Source: Cydia pomonella
Taxonomy: Eukaryota; Arthropoda; Insecta; Lepidoptera; Tortricidae
Direction of reading: 5' to 3'
DNA length: 64,000 nt
Assembly: GCF_033807575.1 (NCBI RefSeq)
Contig: NC_084704.1
Span: forward strand, 7,401,056 to 7,465,055
Under the pieces are notes generated by a model. The model did not search any database and was not told the origin of the DNA. It was given only the letters and a program-made list of their open reading frames with translations. This document shows positions 1 through 11,764 of this stretch, one piece after another (within the stretch, counting starts at the first letter, position 1; each line of letters opens with the position of its first letter). Both the position numbers and the translations under genes were made by a program.

Positions 1-502
1 TTGTTCCTAAATTACCAGTACCTATTTATTTAACTGGAAATATGATTACGCTCTGTAAATTTCATATTTAGCTTCGCCCCTATTTGTAAAGCCGTGACCG
101 AAATGTAAATTATATAGTAACCACAAATTTTGCCACAACAAAGCAAATAACATTGATCCTATTAGTGCATTAACGTACGTACATTTTAGTAAAAGCTTAC
201 CCAACATTAACTTCATCGTTTTCACGTAGAGCTGATGGATTAACAGATTACAACACAGATAAATTTACGTATATAAAACAGACATAAAGTCACTTAGGAA
301 CAGAACAGCAGCTCAATTCGACTTCGGAAAATGACAGAAGGTGACGTATATAATGCTTGGTAGCCAATGTCCCTACATTCGTAATAAGTAGCAAAATCTC
401 AGCTAGAATGAACAACTTAGAGACCTTTATCTTATGGTTTTACAAAATGTAAAATATAGTGTAGCCCCATCAAATTCTATCTATTTCTCGAGAAAAATTG
501 TG

Positions 503-620
503 TCCAGCGGCAGCATGGTTCCATTTTTATCACTTGTCACTATGCTTGTCACTTTCGCACTTACACACTTGTTAAAACGTGACAGACATGGAGATTGGTA
601 ACAAATGAAAAAGACCCATT
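503..620. repeat. Foldback repeat (ATCACTTGTCA family)
   Basis: TTTTTATCACTTGTCACTAT, then CACTTTCGCACTTACACACTTGTTA as two pieces, then CGTGACAGACATGG. Same family as 31288 and 42970. The right arm is partly decayed. Confidence 0.5.
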
Positions 621-654
621 GTATTACTTAGACCTTTACACTTCCAAATGAATT

Positions 655-1325
655 AGGTAAGGTGAGGGGGGCGAAGTACGCCATGCCCATGCCGACTAAG
701 TGCCTGCCTTGAATATATCGAAAACTGCTTATACTAGAATACTAGTAATGTTACCAGTAATACTACCTACTACTCGTACTATACGTCCTATATGACTAGT
801 AGTATTACTATAGTCTGTCAAGCAAAGTATGTCAGTAGCAATGTACAGCAAAGTGAAGTAGGGCAACACTCACAAAGCAGTATTGCGTTGGTATTGCGCT
901 AAGAAAATCAGCAATGTACATCGAACCAAAACATGTAATTATCATAACCTCAAATTTTACAAATATTTACGATCAACGAGCGTGATTGTGTATTGTAGGC
1001 ACCTTGACTTTGCTTAAGTTCAATACTTAATTTACTCTTTGGTTCATACACAAACTTATTTAATATATTGGTATTTAATGGTGACAGCAGAAATTTCTCT
1101 TGAAATAGCTACGATTCAGAATGTAAACAAACATGATGCCTGTCATTCACTATCCAGATTCCAAAGATGAAACGCAGATGACACGCGATTTTGGAATTAT
1201 TCGAAAACAGTGTTGCATTGCTAACCCGCGATTTTTCAAATTTGCCGCCTTTTGCTACTACGTTCGATATATTCAAGGTAGGCGCACTTAGACGGCATGG
1301 CGCACTTCGCCCCCTCGCCTTAACT
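655..1325. mobile_element. TIR element, about 0.67 kb
   Basis: The left arm from 655 (GGTGAGGGGGGCGAAGTACG, CGACTAAGTGC, CCTTGAATATATCG) pairs with the right arm 1264-1325 (CGATATATTCAAGG, GCGCACTTAGACGGCATGG, GCACTTCGCCCCCTCGCC). The arms are about 60 bp with small gaps. The interior is AT-rich and noncoding. Confidence 0.7.
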
Positions 1326-2688
1326 TACTAAAGCTTCACCCCAAATATTCAATTAAGTATACGCTTATTAAGTGAAAGCTCGCATTTACTTAACAAAGTT
1401 TCGTTAATTACAGCTCTTACAAAAATGGGTCTTTCTCACGCCTAGTAACGGTGGGAGATTTATCTCCTTTGTTATAAAAGATTAAGCGCCTTTACTTTGT
1501 AGATACTGTAGTAATGAAGTTTAAAATGAGTTTGTTGGTTTGTCTGTTGATAAATACGAGTAAGACTTTGTTATAACATCATAGCGATAGCGGGAAATAA
1601 AATCGAGCTAGACCTAAACTAAGTACCTAAGCTCAAAAACGGCATTTGCTTTGCATAGGTATGGGGAACATAGTTAAATAGATTAAATAGGTACCTACAT
1701 AGGAAACATCCATATGATCCGTACCTGAGATATAAGTACCTTTATTTCAAGGCAGAAGGAAAATATTTCCCACCTGATTTTGAACTCTAATTTCAAATTG
1801 ATAACGTTCAATTTTGCATAATTTATTTCAATTTTATAAAGGGTTAGAAAGCCGTTAATGATTTAACGTGAAAAATTAAATGGAAACTGTTTAATAACAA
1901 TGTATACTTTGAAAGGGATACGTTTGCCTTAATGATGTGTGTTTTTTCCTGTTTTATGTTTTTTTTTTACAATATAGTGTTTTACTGCCACTAATATATT
2001 TTGTTATCTTATGTGATTAGGTTTAGGTACTTTGCGTAAGATTTTTTATCTCATACTCAAACACAAGTATACGCATTTATTTTGTACTGTTTTACTAACT
2101 AGATGCTGCAACCACACAGGTTCCCTTTCCTTTACGTATATTGAAAGCAAGCATTGCAAGAATACCTTTGTAAATATGTAGGTTAAATACACAATTTACT
2201 TAGAAGTACTGAGATTATTCCTAGATTAAAAGAGTTTCAAGTTGAACAGGTTTCTGTTTGCTGACTATTGTGTATAATATGAAAAAGCTCATATACAGTA
2301 TTGATTTCTGTTTTATACTGCAACGTTTAGACGACATACTATCTAACACAGAAGCGCATTAAGTTGCTTCCAAAGGTTGCTTCTCAAATTTGAATTAGTC
2401 TAAGCTATACCCATACCCATAAGCTGGTCTTTCCTCGGCGTTGCGCAAATTACTTATATATCAAAGGCGATTTTCGTGCTGAAGAGCTACAAATTAGGCA
2501 CCAAGTCTACTTCAAGTCATAGTAGAGAAGATAAATGTTAGTTTAATGATCGTTATCTTCCGAGAAACATTTTAGCTCTTCAGATTTTATCAACATAAAA
2601 GTCCTGGAGAATTCCGATTTATTTAAGAAATAAATGGGCTAGAAAAATGGGGTAAGTAGGTACTCAATAACTCTTAAGTCTTAGGTAG
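1326..2688. other. AT-rich noncoding stretch
   Basis: No ORF, recognised repeat or RNA gene. The same applies to 1-502 and 2846-3600. 3618-3880 is TATATT/TATGTG low-complexity sequence leading into a LINE tail. Around 4010-4963 there are short repeat pieces (AGTCCTCATTTTCCTC at 4421, related to 9435). Confidence 0.6.
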
Positions 2689-2845
2689 GATGGCGCCATC
2701 ACAACTTGCCCCTATCTCTAGTTGTGTTGTATAATATGAGATTTGGCTTATTGGGCTGGCATCCAGGCCATAAAATTCCACAAAAAAAAAACAAGAATTT
2801 GACACAACTCTAGGGATTTACAGGGCAAGCTATGGTGGCGCCATC
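2689..2845. repeat. Foldback element
   Basis: GATGGCGCCATCACAACTTG CCC at the left pairs with GGGCAAGCTATGGTGGCGCC ATC at the right. ACACAACTCTAGGGA mirrors TCTCTAGTTGTGT inside. Confidence 0.65.
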
Positions 2846-3879
2846 TGGAAAATATTTTGACCGGCCAATCCGACGTTAGTCAATTCAGTGTTTCGGATGT
2901 CAAACTCTAGAACAATCAATAATTACTTAAAACCTCTTTTATTTTTGGTTCCATTTATATTCAGTAAGTAGTTAATTTTAACATTATATACTTACAATAT
3001 GTGGTAAGAAGTGATGGATTATAGCTAGGTCAAAATTCGGCTACATTATTATGCCATATAAATAAGATACAACGAAACCCACAGCAAAATGTTCAAGAAA
3101 GCTTCTAGATCTATTCCTCCCTCACCTTTCATTAAACCCTGTGTTTTGAGTAATTCGGTATTAAGTTGAAAGCACGGGGCTGTAAAGAAGAGTGGCTCGG
3201 CTCGTTATCAAGCCAGTAAACGTAAACCCCGCGAAGCTGGAGTACTACTTGTTTCTTTAATATCTCGTTGGATGTTTAAAATTTAAACAACTTTTTAACA
3301 CCAAAATGAAGACGATTTCCTAGTTACGTAAATATTACGTATTAAGTTTGCACTCGCACGAATCCGCCGCCAAAATGCCGCTACCATACAATTGAAACTA
3401 CTGTCATTTTAAAATGACATGCATAAATTACATGAAACTTTGAATTAACATTTAGTTAAATAAAATATATATAAAACTACATATACCTGCGGCCCGATTT
3501 GAAGAATGATTAAGACACGTTCGTTCGTTATCGTATTTTATTCTTCGAATTGGGGCGCTGGTATTATATCTGATATGATTTTCGTATGTAAAACACAAGA
3601 TACGACATAATTAGTGTTTGAAAAAGAAAGTTATTTTTTACTCTTTGGTTTATATATTGCTGTTACAGTGTGTGTTATTGTGTTATACAGTATGTATGTG
3701 TATCGGTATATATATATTTTTTTATATATTTATTATGTATGTGTATATTTTCTTATGTGTATGTGTATATAAAAATAAAAAAAATAAAAAAAATTACCTA
3801 AATTGTATGTATGAAAGTATGCTTCATAACATTTTTAGCAACATCGAATCTTTTCGATTAGTTGTTTTGTTTCCGATAC

Positions 3880-4010
3880 CCAAAGGTTGTCTGGAAGAGA
3901 TCTCTCTTTAGTGATAACACCGCCTATTGTCTGCTTCTGTCATTAATCATTTGTTTTTCTTTAAGCTGTATATTTTACTAAGGCGTGCCAATAAAGAGTA
4001 TTCTGTCATC
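3880..4010 (+). mobile_element. LINE 3' tail (GTTGTCTGGAAG family)
   Basis: ACCCAAAGGTTGTCTGGAAG, then AACACCGCCTATTG and GCCAATAAAGAGTATT, the same order as in the LINE at 17945. The preceding TATATTT/TATGTG-rich stretch is probably its 3'UTR. Confidence 0.65.
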
Positions 4011-4963
4011 TTTGTTACTCCGATGTTCATATCCAATTTCATGTTATTTAAGAATGTCGCTTTAAAATGAGAGCTTAAACACCAAATAAGTAATAGTACT
4101 ACCGTACAGAAAAGAAACTTCCTACAAAACCGAAGTTTGACAACGATTCAGGGACAAATCATGCTGTGCCTTTTTAATATATGGCACTATCCCTATTGGC
4201 TATTTAGGGTTGTCAAAATTCAAGTCATTATCTTATCTGTGGTCGTGCACGCATAGGGATGTCAAGTTGTGCCAACCCTAATAATTGCTCGGAGCAATGC
4301 TGAGCCGAATGGAGCCGAGAATGCCCGAATGCTGCAGATTCTCCCCTCTGGCGTATCTTTGATTGTATGGCGGTAGTTAAGACGATAGTGGAGGAAATCG
4401 CATTTTCATACAGTTAAACTTAGTCCTCATTTTCCTCCCTCGATATTAACATAATTGAAAATATTTTGACACAATTTGTTGTATATGAACCACAGCTATG
4501 CCCTTACGTTTGTTTTTTTTTTAATATTTTAAGAGTTAGAAGGATGTCAAAATTTGTATGAATACAGTTCGCGCCTACAATTATCAAAAAATCAGAGGCA
4601 TAGCAATGGCTAATATACATCAAATTATGTAAAACTATTTTCCATCATATCAATATCCAGAGAGTAGATTGAGGACTATACGTTTGTATGGAGAAGCGGC
4701 CGTCCCTTTTCCTCTTAATGTCCATTTATTTTGTCAATAAGGTAGATTTTCCCTTGCGGACGAAGACTATTTGGAGAAGCACCTGTCTATCTAAACCGAA
4801 GGAGACTAAGATCTATATCGGTTGAATAGGCGCTTTGTCAGGCTTAATGGTTACCCCGCCCGGCACTATTTTAGGTTATTTACGACTTGTTAATAATGTT
4901 AACACTACAATGAGACGATTCATTGCTTTCTGATTCTGATTCATTTTCTTTCACTGCATATGT

Positions 4964-5230
4964 CGACCGGTTTTGCCTCGTGGGTAGTGACCTTGCCTAC
5001 GAAGCTGATGGTCCCGGGTTCAAATCCTGGTAAGGGCATGTATTCGTGTGATGAGCATGGATATTTGTTCCTGAGTTATGGGTGTTTTCTATTTATTTAA
5101 GTATTTATAAATATTTATATATTATATATATCGTTGTCTAAGTACCCTCAACACAAGCCTTATTGAGCTTACTGTGGGACTTAGTAAATTTGTGTAATAA
5201 TGTCCTATAATATTTATATTTATTTATTTA
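4964..5230 (+). mobile_element. tRNA-derived SINE, near full length
   Basis: A-box-like TGCCTCGTGGG follows CGACCGG; the B box GGTTCAAATCC is at 5017-5027. The body and the TATTTATTTA tail match the copies at 9656, 28434, 41161 (minus) and 63811. The A box is degraded by point changes, so this copy is older. Confidence 0.88.
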
Positions 5231-5285
5231 TATGTAATTAATTTCTCTTTCCTGTAAGATCGTAGCCGGGCGTTAAATATTATTA

Positions 5286-5330
5286 CCCCACGTTGGGCGC
5301 CAATGTAGCCGGCTAACAAACTCGGTAGTA
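5286..5330 (-). mobile_element. LTR edge plus primer-binding site of an LTR retrotransposon remnant
   Basis: On the minus strand GGCCGGCTACA-type LTR end (..GCCGGCTACA at 5304) is followed after 1 nt by TGGCGCCCAACGTGGGG (5302-5286), a Gypsy-style primer-binding site. On the plus strand the LTR therefore begins TGTAGCC at 5304 and runs to higher coordinates; its far edge is not evident. Internal sequence below 5285 is cut short by the SINE at 4964-5230. No gag or pol is visible. Confidence 0.5.
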
Positions 5331-7495
5331 ACTAAATGAAACCAGGTTCTTATAGTAAAAAGTACGCGAGTCTACTCTAAAACAATAAAATATCGTCACT
5401 GGCCTTAACGTTTTCTTGAATTTTCATGGAGCCAAATGATGAATCCCGACAGCAAGTGCTACTGAGGGCTACGCGGGCCCACCAGATGCTAGCAGATGAA
5501 AACTTCAACAGCGATTGTCAAGAAAATAAGTAGTCTTCAATTTTAAACGAGAAAAAGAGCTGCAACAATCGTGCTTTCTTAAATTTCGGGTCGGAACCTA
5601 ACCCAAGCCTCATTCTGTTACAAGAGCCAGTGACGTACAAATAAGACTTGGATTAGGTTAAATCACAAGCAGAACTTAAAACTATTATACATATATACAA
5701 TCTTTACCTGCGTTAGGGGCAGCCCATTAAGTAACAACTCTTTTTTAAATAAGAATAATACAGCGTTTAAGCTTGAATTATATTACATAAATGTAATTTG
5801 AATCGTGCGATTCGCCTTCAAATTGTCGAGAAAATTTGACCCGAAGAAAAACAAAAGACGAGCGAAAAGGGCATATTTTTTTATTACCGGCTAGTACGCC
5901 GCGCGGTGACTGCACCATGCAGGTTTGCCATGTTACGAGATTTAAACTTAAATTAGTGTAGTGTCGCCATCATTTTCTATAGCTGTTAGAGTATGTGCGG
6001 TAAGAAAAGAGTCGTAGATGAGTCGTCGTCTTACATACCGTAGTAAGAGACATGACGATAAATATCAACATATTTATTAGATATACTAACGCGTGTGCGA
6101 ACATGAAAGCACCTCGAAGATATGAAGCCTACGTGCAAATGGCACGTGTTGCTATTGGGTCGCAGAGGTGTTTAGCGTCGAAATGCGAGGATGCTCCAAA
6201 ACGAGCGCTATAGCTTAGTAAACTCGTAAGATATTTTCACGCTCCCTTAGCACCTTCTTAACCCTTAAATAGGTTTCGTCCGTTATAAAGGACATCTTAT
6301 AAACATGCCCACAACATTATTTCCGAAGACGCTCGCACAAATCGCGTAATACGCGTGGCTTATAATAATTACTATACCCTTTACTCAAATGTGCTTTAGT
6401 TGAGAACTGAACCAAGTTTTGTAGAAAAAAAAATAGGACCAAAACAACCAACTTCCGATGCTATTTTTGCTCGTTGTAAATGTACCTATATATTTTTGTA
6501 AATCTTCCCATCATAATATACTTTTTTTACTGGTTATGTTAAATTATTAATAATTTTACTATTTTACGTAGTTAATGTTTACAATAAGAATGTAGTTAAT
6601 TCTCCTTATTAGATTAAATGTAGATGTCACTTAAAAATGACATTGCCCTTAATGGGCACCGATTGTGAACCATTGTGGTGTCACTGGTAGCGGACATTTC
6701 CGGTAACATCCAAATAATGATTTGGTAGCTGTGCGTCTAATACGCAGTTCGTCCAAATCGTTTTTCGTCCATTCGTCTACTACGCAGTTCTTCCATCAGC
6801 TACATTACACTTTTGATAAAAATGTATTTTATTATTGTATTATGACTAGACAGCAGCCACAATCGGGGAGAACTTTTCAAACATAACTCGTCTAATGACA
6901 GCAATTACCAGTTGATTGTGCAACAACAACAAGAAAGCAAAGTTAGTTTTTGCTTCGTGTGGTAGTTTTAAGTACCTACGCTTTATAATAAACCGTCGGA
7001 GTGGCGAACAAATAAAATATTATACATCAAAAACAAATGTTAAAATCACTGTTATGTATTAAAATGGAATATATAATGGCAAAATATACATTTATTAACC
7101 AACCATGCATTTAATGTTATGGAACACTTTTTATTTCGAAAAATATTGTTTCGAGGAGGTAGAACAGTAAATGGATCGCAAAAAAATGCACACTATTTTG
7201 TTCATTTTGATGATAATCTAAGTTTATGCTATTTTTGGCAATGCCCGTCTCATGGGACATTTAAAGGGACTGGTCAAGCCGGCAATGTTGGCTTTTGAAA
7301 AACAAAAACAAACATTTATATAAAAAATATCTTTCAAACTTCCCTTAATTAGTCTTAAATCGACGAAAAACGAATAGTTTTGCTTTTAAAAGCCGGTGCT
7401 TTCGTAGGGTGACCATTTAAGTGTTAACACGGTATCACAATTAAAATGTTTATCGATAAATCAGTTAGGTACATACAATATGAAGGTATATTAAA
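5331..7495. other. Noncoding, may include the rest of an LTR remnant
   Basis: The first few hundred bases should be the LTR whose edge is at 5304. Later, TACGCAGTTCGTCCA-like units recur near 6740-6795. No gene is seen. Confidence 0.4.
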
Positions 7496-7690
7496 TTAGA
7501 TTGTCCCACTGCTGGGCAAGGGCCTTCTCCCCTTAATTCCCACGACTCTCGATTTTGTGTTTCCTGGCCAGCTATTAAGGAAGCTGTCCAAGTCATCACG
7601 CCATCTCCGCCTGGGCCTGCTTGCCCACGCCCCTCTACCGGCATCCGCCATATCCGGCATATATTAGTACATCTAATTTTGAATCTAAGA
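7496..7690 (-). pseudogene. RTE-type LINE C-terminal fragment
   Basis: On the minus strand, RPRRRWRDDLDSFLNSWPG (the RTE-like GRP..RWxDD ending) is followed by a GGCCCTTGCCCAGCAGTGGG segment, which I recognise at the end of such elements. Frames are interrupted by small changes. The plus-strand tail at 53735 belongs to a related element. Confidence 0.6.
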
Positions 7691-8029
7691 TAAATTATTG
7701 CCAGGTTCCATAACATAGGTACCTTCTATAGGTACGAGTATACCGTTTAACTGAGGCAGTTAGTAAGAAGTTGTTATTGTCAGCTACGGTCTGGTGGAAG
7801 ACTTAGCTGTACTCGTATGAGGCTGATTTATTTCTATTACGCTTAGTAAGTAAAAATGTACGGGTACGTCTTTAAACTACGTCCAAAAGAGAGGTATGGG
7901 CATTGTAAGTGTCATCTCGCTTTGTGTGGTAGGGCACAACCAGAGGATGTCATTCCAGATCTAGAGCAGAGCCCAACTGGGGAAGTACCTCCACCTTACA
8001 GAAAACAGCAGCCAAATAACACTAGTCCC

Positions 8030-8213
8030 TACTCATAGTGTTGTGTTCCTGCCGGTGAGTAAGGTTGCCAGAGCTCAACGAGGGCGGCGGGTTTAGGGTC
8101 GGCAACGCGCATGTAACTCCTCTGGAGTTACATGCGGACAAGATAGGCTACGAAGACTGCTTACCATCAGGCGGGCCGTATGCTTGATTGCCACCGTCGT
8201 AGTATAAAAAAAA
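8030..8213 (+). mobile_element. LINE 3' end (CGGCAACGCGCATGTAACTC family)
   Basis: TGTTCCTGCCGGTGAGTAAG, GTTGCCAGAGCTCAACGAGG, CGGCAACGCGCATGTAACTC, CAGGCGGGCCGTATGCTTG and an A-rich tail. Family members are at 42661 (plus) and 14290 (minus); a weaker relative is near 10571-10630. Confidence 0.65.
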
Positions 8214-9146
8214 TCTAATGTACAACCATATTTAGTCCCGAAATTCAGGTCTAGACTACCTAGTACAGTTACCGTACCGTAACCGTGTAAATCGTAAGTA
8301 TTAAACTACCAAATTAGCTTGAACCCTAAATAGTTAAACAATTAAATACCGTGACCGTATTCGAAAGTCACTACTCAATTTTTTACTAACTGTCTGAGAT
8401 AAGCATGATCGGGATTGGTAGTGCCATTTCGCGGGACTTCGGTGCGTAAGCTTAGTATGGATATAGTTTTTAACCCCGAGATTTGATATGAACATTTTCA
8501 AGTTTGTGTATGGTTTAAAAAATGTTTTAAAGAACCGCGGGCGTAACGTATGATAAATTCGGTTTCAGTTAAATGCCCTGGAATTTTTATAGATTAGTTT
8601 TATATGTCATGAACAAAAGTCTCTATAGGTGCTGCCACTGTTACCATTGTTACCCGAAATGGCACTACCTATTTCGATCACTGGAGTATAGTAGATTGTA
8701 GATATATAGTTCGTATCATCCACGATGACGCGCAGATTTGTCAAATTTAACCTTTAATAACATGACAATACGAGTCAAGGCACGCGTCTTCGTGAATGAC
8801 ACGATCTATAATTAGTAACTGATTAAGAAAACAAATGACGTTCACATTTACTGAATACTTACACAACGTACCTACTAATATTGTAAAATTGAATTATTTT
8901 GGGTTAACCCTCCATCCAGTTAATAAAGTTATGCTTAGTCTTTAAATTCAGATACAGAGATTTCCTTTGGGAATAGTAAATGTTCCGAAACTGGAAAGGA
9001 CTAATAAACTAATTTATTAAGTAGTTTCAAACTTCAACAAAAACTATATTATTATTACTTTAATTAAGTTTATTAATTCGGCAAATCCCTCAAGGATAAC
9101 GTAACAAAGTGTAGTCTATGCAGGAAAAAGTGCTTAAAATGATTCC
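8214..9146. other. AT-rich noncoding stretch
   Basis: Nothing recognised. 9294-9655 contains old repeat pieces, including GGATCCAGATCCAGATCCGG near 9476, with a relative at 22850 (inverted). Confidence 0.5.
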
Positions 9147-9293
9147 CTAACCCCCTTATTCATAAACGTGTACTAAAGTTACGATGCCGCTAATAATCGT
9201 TTGTCCCTTTCCACCATACCAATACGTCGGAAGAGACAAACGATTATTAGCGGCATCGTAACTTTAGTAGACATTTATGCATAAGGGGGTTAG
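9147..9293. repeat. Strong hairpin element
   Basis: Arms of about 60 nt: CTAACCCCCTTAT, ACTAAAGTTACGATGCCGCT, AATAATCGTTTGTC, mirrored by GACAAACGATTATT and so on to AAGGGGGTTAG. The loop is about 25 nt. The inner 35 nt pair perfectly. Confidence 0.85.
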
Positions 9294-9655
9294 TGGCCAG
9301 CCATAAATGTAATAAACACCGAATACCAATAACACCGAACACCGAATATACCGAAAGGTAAGCACCAAATGTCAATTATTGAAATTAAGACGAAAGCAGC
9401 GGATCCGCGCGAAATCACCGTTTCATACAAACGTAGTCCTCATTTTCCTGTCTTGATATTAACAAGAATATCCGTGGATCCAGATCCAGATCCGGATAAT
9501 TAACATATACTACACATTTCGGATCCGGATTGCAAACCCTACGGGGGAGAACTACGAGGAAATGTATATCCAGGGGGCCTAGCTAAGATCACAATCTTAC
9601 CTCGACAAATGCCATACACAAAGTATCGGCACTTATACTTACTTTATACTTTGGA

Positions 9656-9989
9656 CGACCGGTCTGGCCTAGTGGGTAGTGAGTAGTGACCCTGCCTATG
9701 AAACCGATGGTCCCGGGTTCAAATCCTGGTAAGAGCATTTGATGATGATGACTCCTGACCGATTTCGGCCACAACGACTGTGTTTTTATTTGTGTCCATT
9801 TATTTGTGTGATTTGTTTCTGAGTCATGGGTGTTTTCTATTTATTTAAGTATTTATAATTATATTATATATATACATATATCGTTCTCGAGATATCTACA
9901 ACACAAGCCTTATTGAGCTTACTGTGGGACTTAGTCAATTTGTGCAATAATGTCCTATAATTTATTTATTATTTATTTAATTTATTTAA
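9656..9989 (+). mobile_element. tRNA-derived SINE carrying a small insertion
   Basis: The head has pol III boxes (A box near TGGCCTAGTGG, B box GGTTCAAATCC). The body continues CTGAGTCATGGGTGTTTTCT, then a TATATA-rich part, then TTATTGAGCTTACTGTGGGA, and a TTTATTTATT tail. The TAGTG unit is duplicated in the head. Compared with the other copies it is interrupted at about 9741-9797 by foreign sequence listed separately. Confidence 0.85.
9741..9797 (-). mobile_element. Tiny LINE 3' end inserted in the SINE
   Basis: Read on the minus strand it contains GGCCGAAATCGGTCAGGAGT and ends in ATCATCATC. That resembles the last ~50 nt of the zinc-finger LINE at 60471-60830 (TGGTCGAAATCGGCCGGAAA..ATCATCATC). 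CATTT on both sides may be a short target duplication. Confidence 0.55.
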
Positions 9990-10021
9990 CAATTATCATA
10001 ATCTATTTATTAAAAATAATC

Positions 10022-10093
10022 GGACAGACAGACGGACATGACGAATCTATAAGGGTTCCGTTTTTTGCCATTTGGCTACGGAACCTTAAAAAG
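10022..10093 (+). repeat. 3' end of the GGCCAAGTGCGAGT repeat family
   Basis: GACAGACAGACGGACATGAC followed by AAGGGTTCCG and GGCTACGGAACCTTAAA. It directly follows the SINE at 9656. Confidence 0.6.
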
Positions 10094-10768
10094 CATGATC
10101 GATGCTATGAAAAGTCGTGTGACTATTTCCATACATTATTTAAGTTCCGATTGACGTTTTCTATCAAGGCTTGTCAGCTTGGCTAAGCCCCAAAAGACTT
10201 CACTGTATGTTTAACGTAACGCATAAGATACGTCATTGCGTAACATAAATGTTAATTCCTGGCGTGGTCGACCTTAACTCGAATAAGGGCTGTCAAAGTT
10301 TTCATAAAATATAATTATATCCCTCTCCATGTCTCAAGGGCACACCTCAATTATATCCACTACAGCACTTTCAGAGCATTAATTTGTAACAAAAAGGTCA
10401 TTACCCAGCCGCCTAGCGTTCCTGGCAGTCAAGTTGCCCGCCGTAGCGCGAAATAAAGATCACAATGAGGCTGTAATAAGTGCTGCTAGGACGACGTATC
10501 TACTACAGTACAAAGGACAACAGTAGACACGGTATGGAGCTTCACCTGGTGGGAGACTTATAATCTTGTGGCCGATAAAGCGCCGGTAACGTGCTTGTAA
10601 TACCACTGGAGTTACAAGCGTTCATACTGCGTTGACTATAACCAGGACAAAATACTGTCATAATATACCGCATGTGACAAAACTCAATCGTGACAAAATG
10701 GGATTAGAGGAAAATCTAATCACAGATATAACAAACCACCCGACTAATGTTAAGGTACAGTGGGTGAT

Positions 10769-11158
10769 AATAATAATAATAATAAACCCGCGGGGGCAGC
10801 TTGTGGCGAGCTGACGGTGAGTGGCGACACCGCGGACCCCTATTCCAGAGGGCCCTTTTATTTGGCCTAGCCTATTATCCAGTCCATCCAACTTTCAAAT
10901 CAATAGCCTTATGACCTTAGATCCCATCGCAGCACAAAAGTGCTGCACTGCAATAGTCTTTGCACCTGGCGGGGACCATCTCCGGATGTATCATATTGTG
11001 CGCTCGGAGATGGTATCCGCCACGTGTATCCCTTGCTTGTAGATTAATTTGTCTTAAAGGGCCTCTGCGCTGTTGGCTTCGGCCCCACGCATGCCTCCCA
11101 AAGGTCCGGGACCCCATGGTCCCGAGATATGGTAAGACAGACAAATAATAATAATAAA
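10769..11158 (+). mobile_element. Probable LINE 3' region ending in (AAT)n
   Basis: GC-richer than its surroundings, bounded by ATAATAATAAT runs at both ends. It contains GGGGACCATCTCCGGATG twice-like segments (10969 and, inverted, 11008) and ends CCCGAGATATGGTAAGACAG ACAAATAATAATAAT. The frame is open, but I recognise no domain. A tail of similar style is at 51360. Confidence 0.4.
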
Positions 11159-11545
11159 TAATGATTATAGGACATTCTTACACAGATTGACTTAGTCCCG
11201 CAGTAAGCTCAGGAAGGCTTGTATTACGGGTAAATACTTAAATAGATAGAAAAACCGGCCAAGTGCGAGTGGGACTCGCGCACGAAAGGTTCCGTACCAT
11301 TATCAAAAAAAACGGCAAAAAAAATCGTTTCTAGTATGGGAGGCCCCTTAAATATTTATTTTATTCTGTTTTTTAGTATTTTTTGTTATAGCGGTAATAG
11401 AAATACATCATGTGTGAAAATTTCAACTGTCTAACTATCACGGTTCATGAGATACAGCCTGGTGACAGACCCTTTGGTAGTAATAGGGTTCCGTACCCTA
11501 CAAAACCCATGACTCACGTACACACCAATAAATGCCCTTACCGAT
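11159..11545 (-). mobile_element. tRNA-derived SINE split in two by another repeat
   Basis: 11159-11246 is the minus-strand 3' half (GGACATTCTTACACAGATTG and on). The body resumes at 11503 (AACCCATGACTC..AATGCCCTTACC). The intervening 11252-11503 is a different repeat. The second half is degraded and lacks the pol III boxes. Confidence 0.75.
11252..11503 (+). mobile_element. GGCCAAGTGCGAGT-type dispersed repeat, nested in the SINE
   Basis: Begins GGCCAAGTGCGAGTGGGACT, then GTTCCGTACCATTAT, and ends near AATAGGGTTCCGTACCCT. The family's end piece, (GACGGA)n..GGTTCC..TACGGAACCCTAAA, recurs alone at 10022, 14199 and 38270. I recognise this as a common lepidopteran interspersed repeat but cannot assign its class. 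Confidence 0.65.
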
Positions 11546-11764
11546 GAGCCAGTAGTTTTGTAAAAATCGTAGATTACAGTGTTGATGCCTTTATCTAGTA
11601 ACTTAATCGATTCCAAATCTTTAAAAAGCACCAATAAAAAAATGTTACTTATTTTTGCACAAAAGCAAACATGAAAATTGCTTCTGAAAATGCATAACTT
11701 TAGAGGTATTTATAATCGAACTAATCGATTACTATTATTTGTTTAAACTAACTAAAAATGAAAA

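Noticed and set aside
3618..3911. 97-codon ORF rich in Y, I, C and V
   Set aside because: Translation of TATATT/TATGTG low-complexity sequence running into a LINE 3' tail.
4964..5080. tRNA gene (A and B boxes)
   Set aside because: The boxes belong to a repeated SINE with a long non-tRNA body and a TTTATT tail, and the cloverleaf is not intact. The same holds for 9656, 28434, 41161 and 63811.
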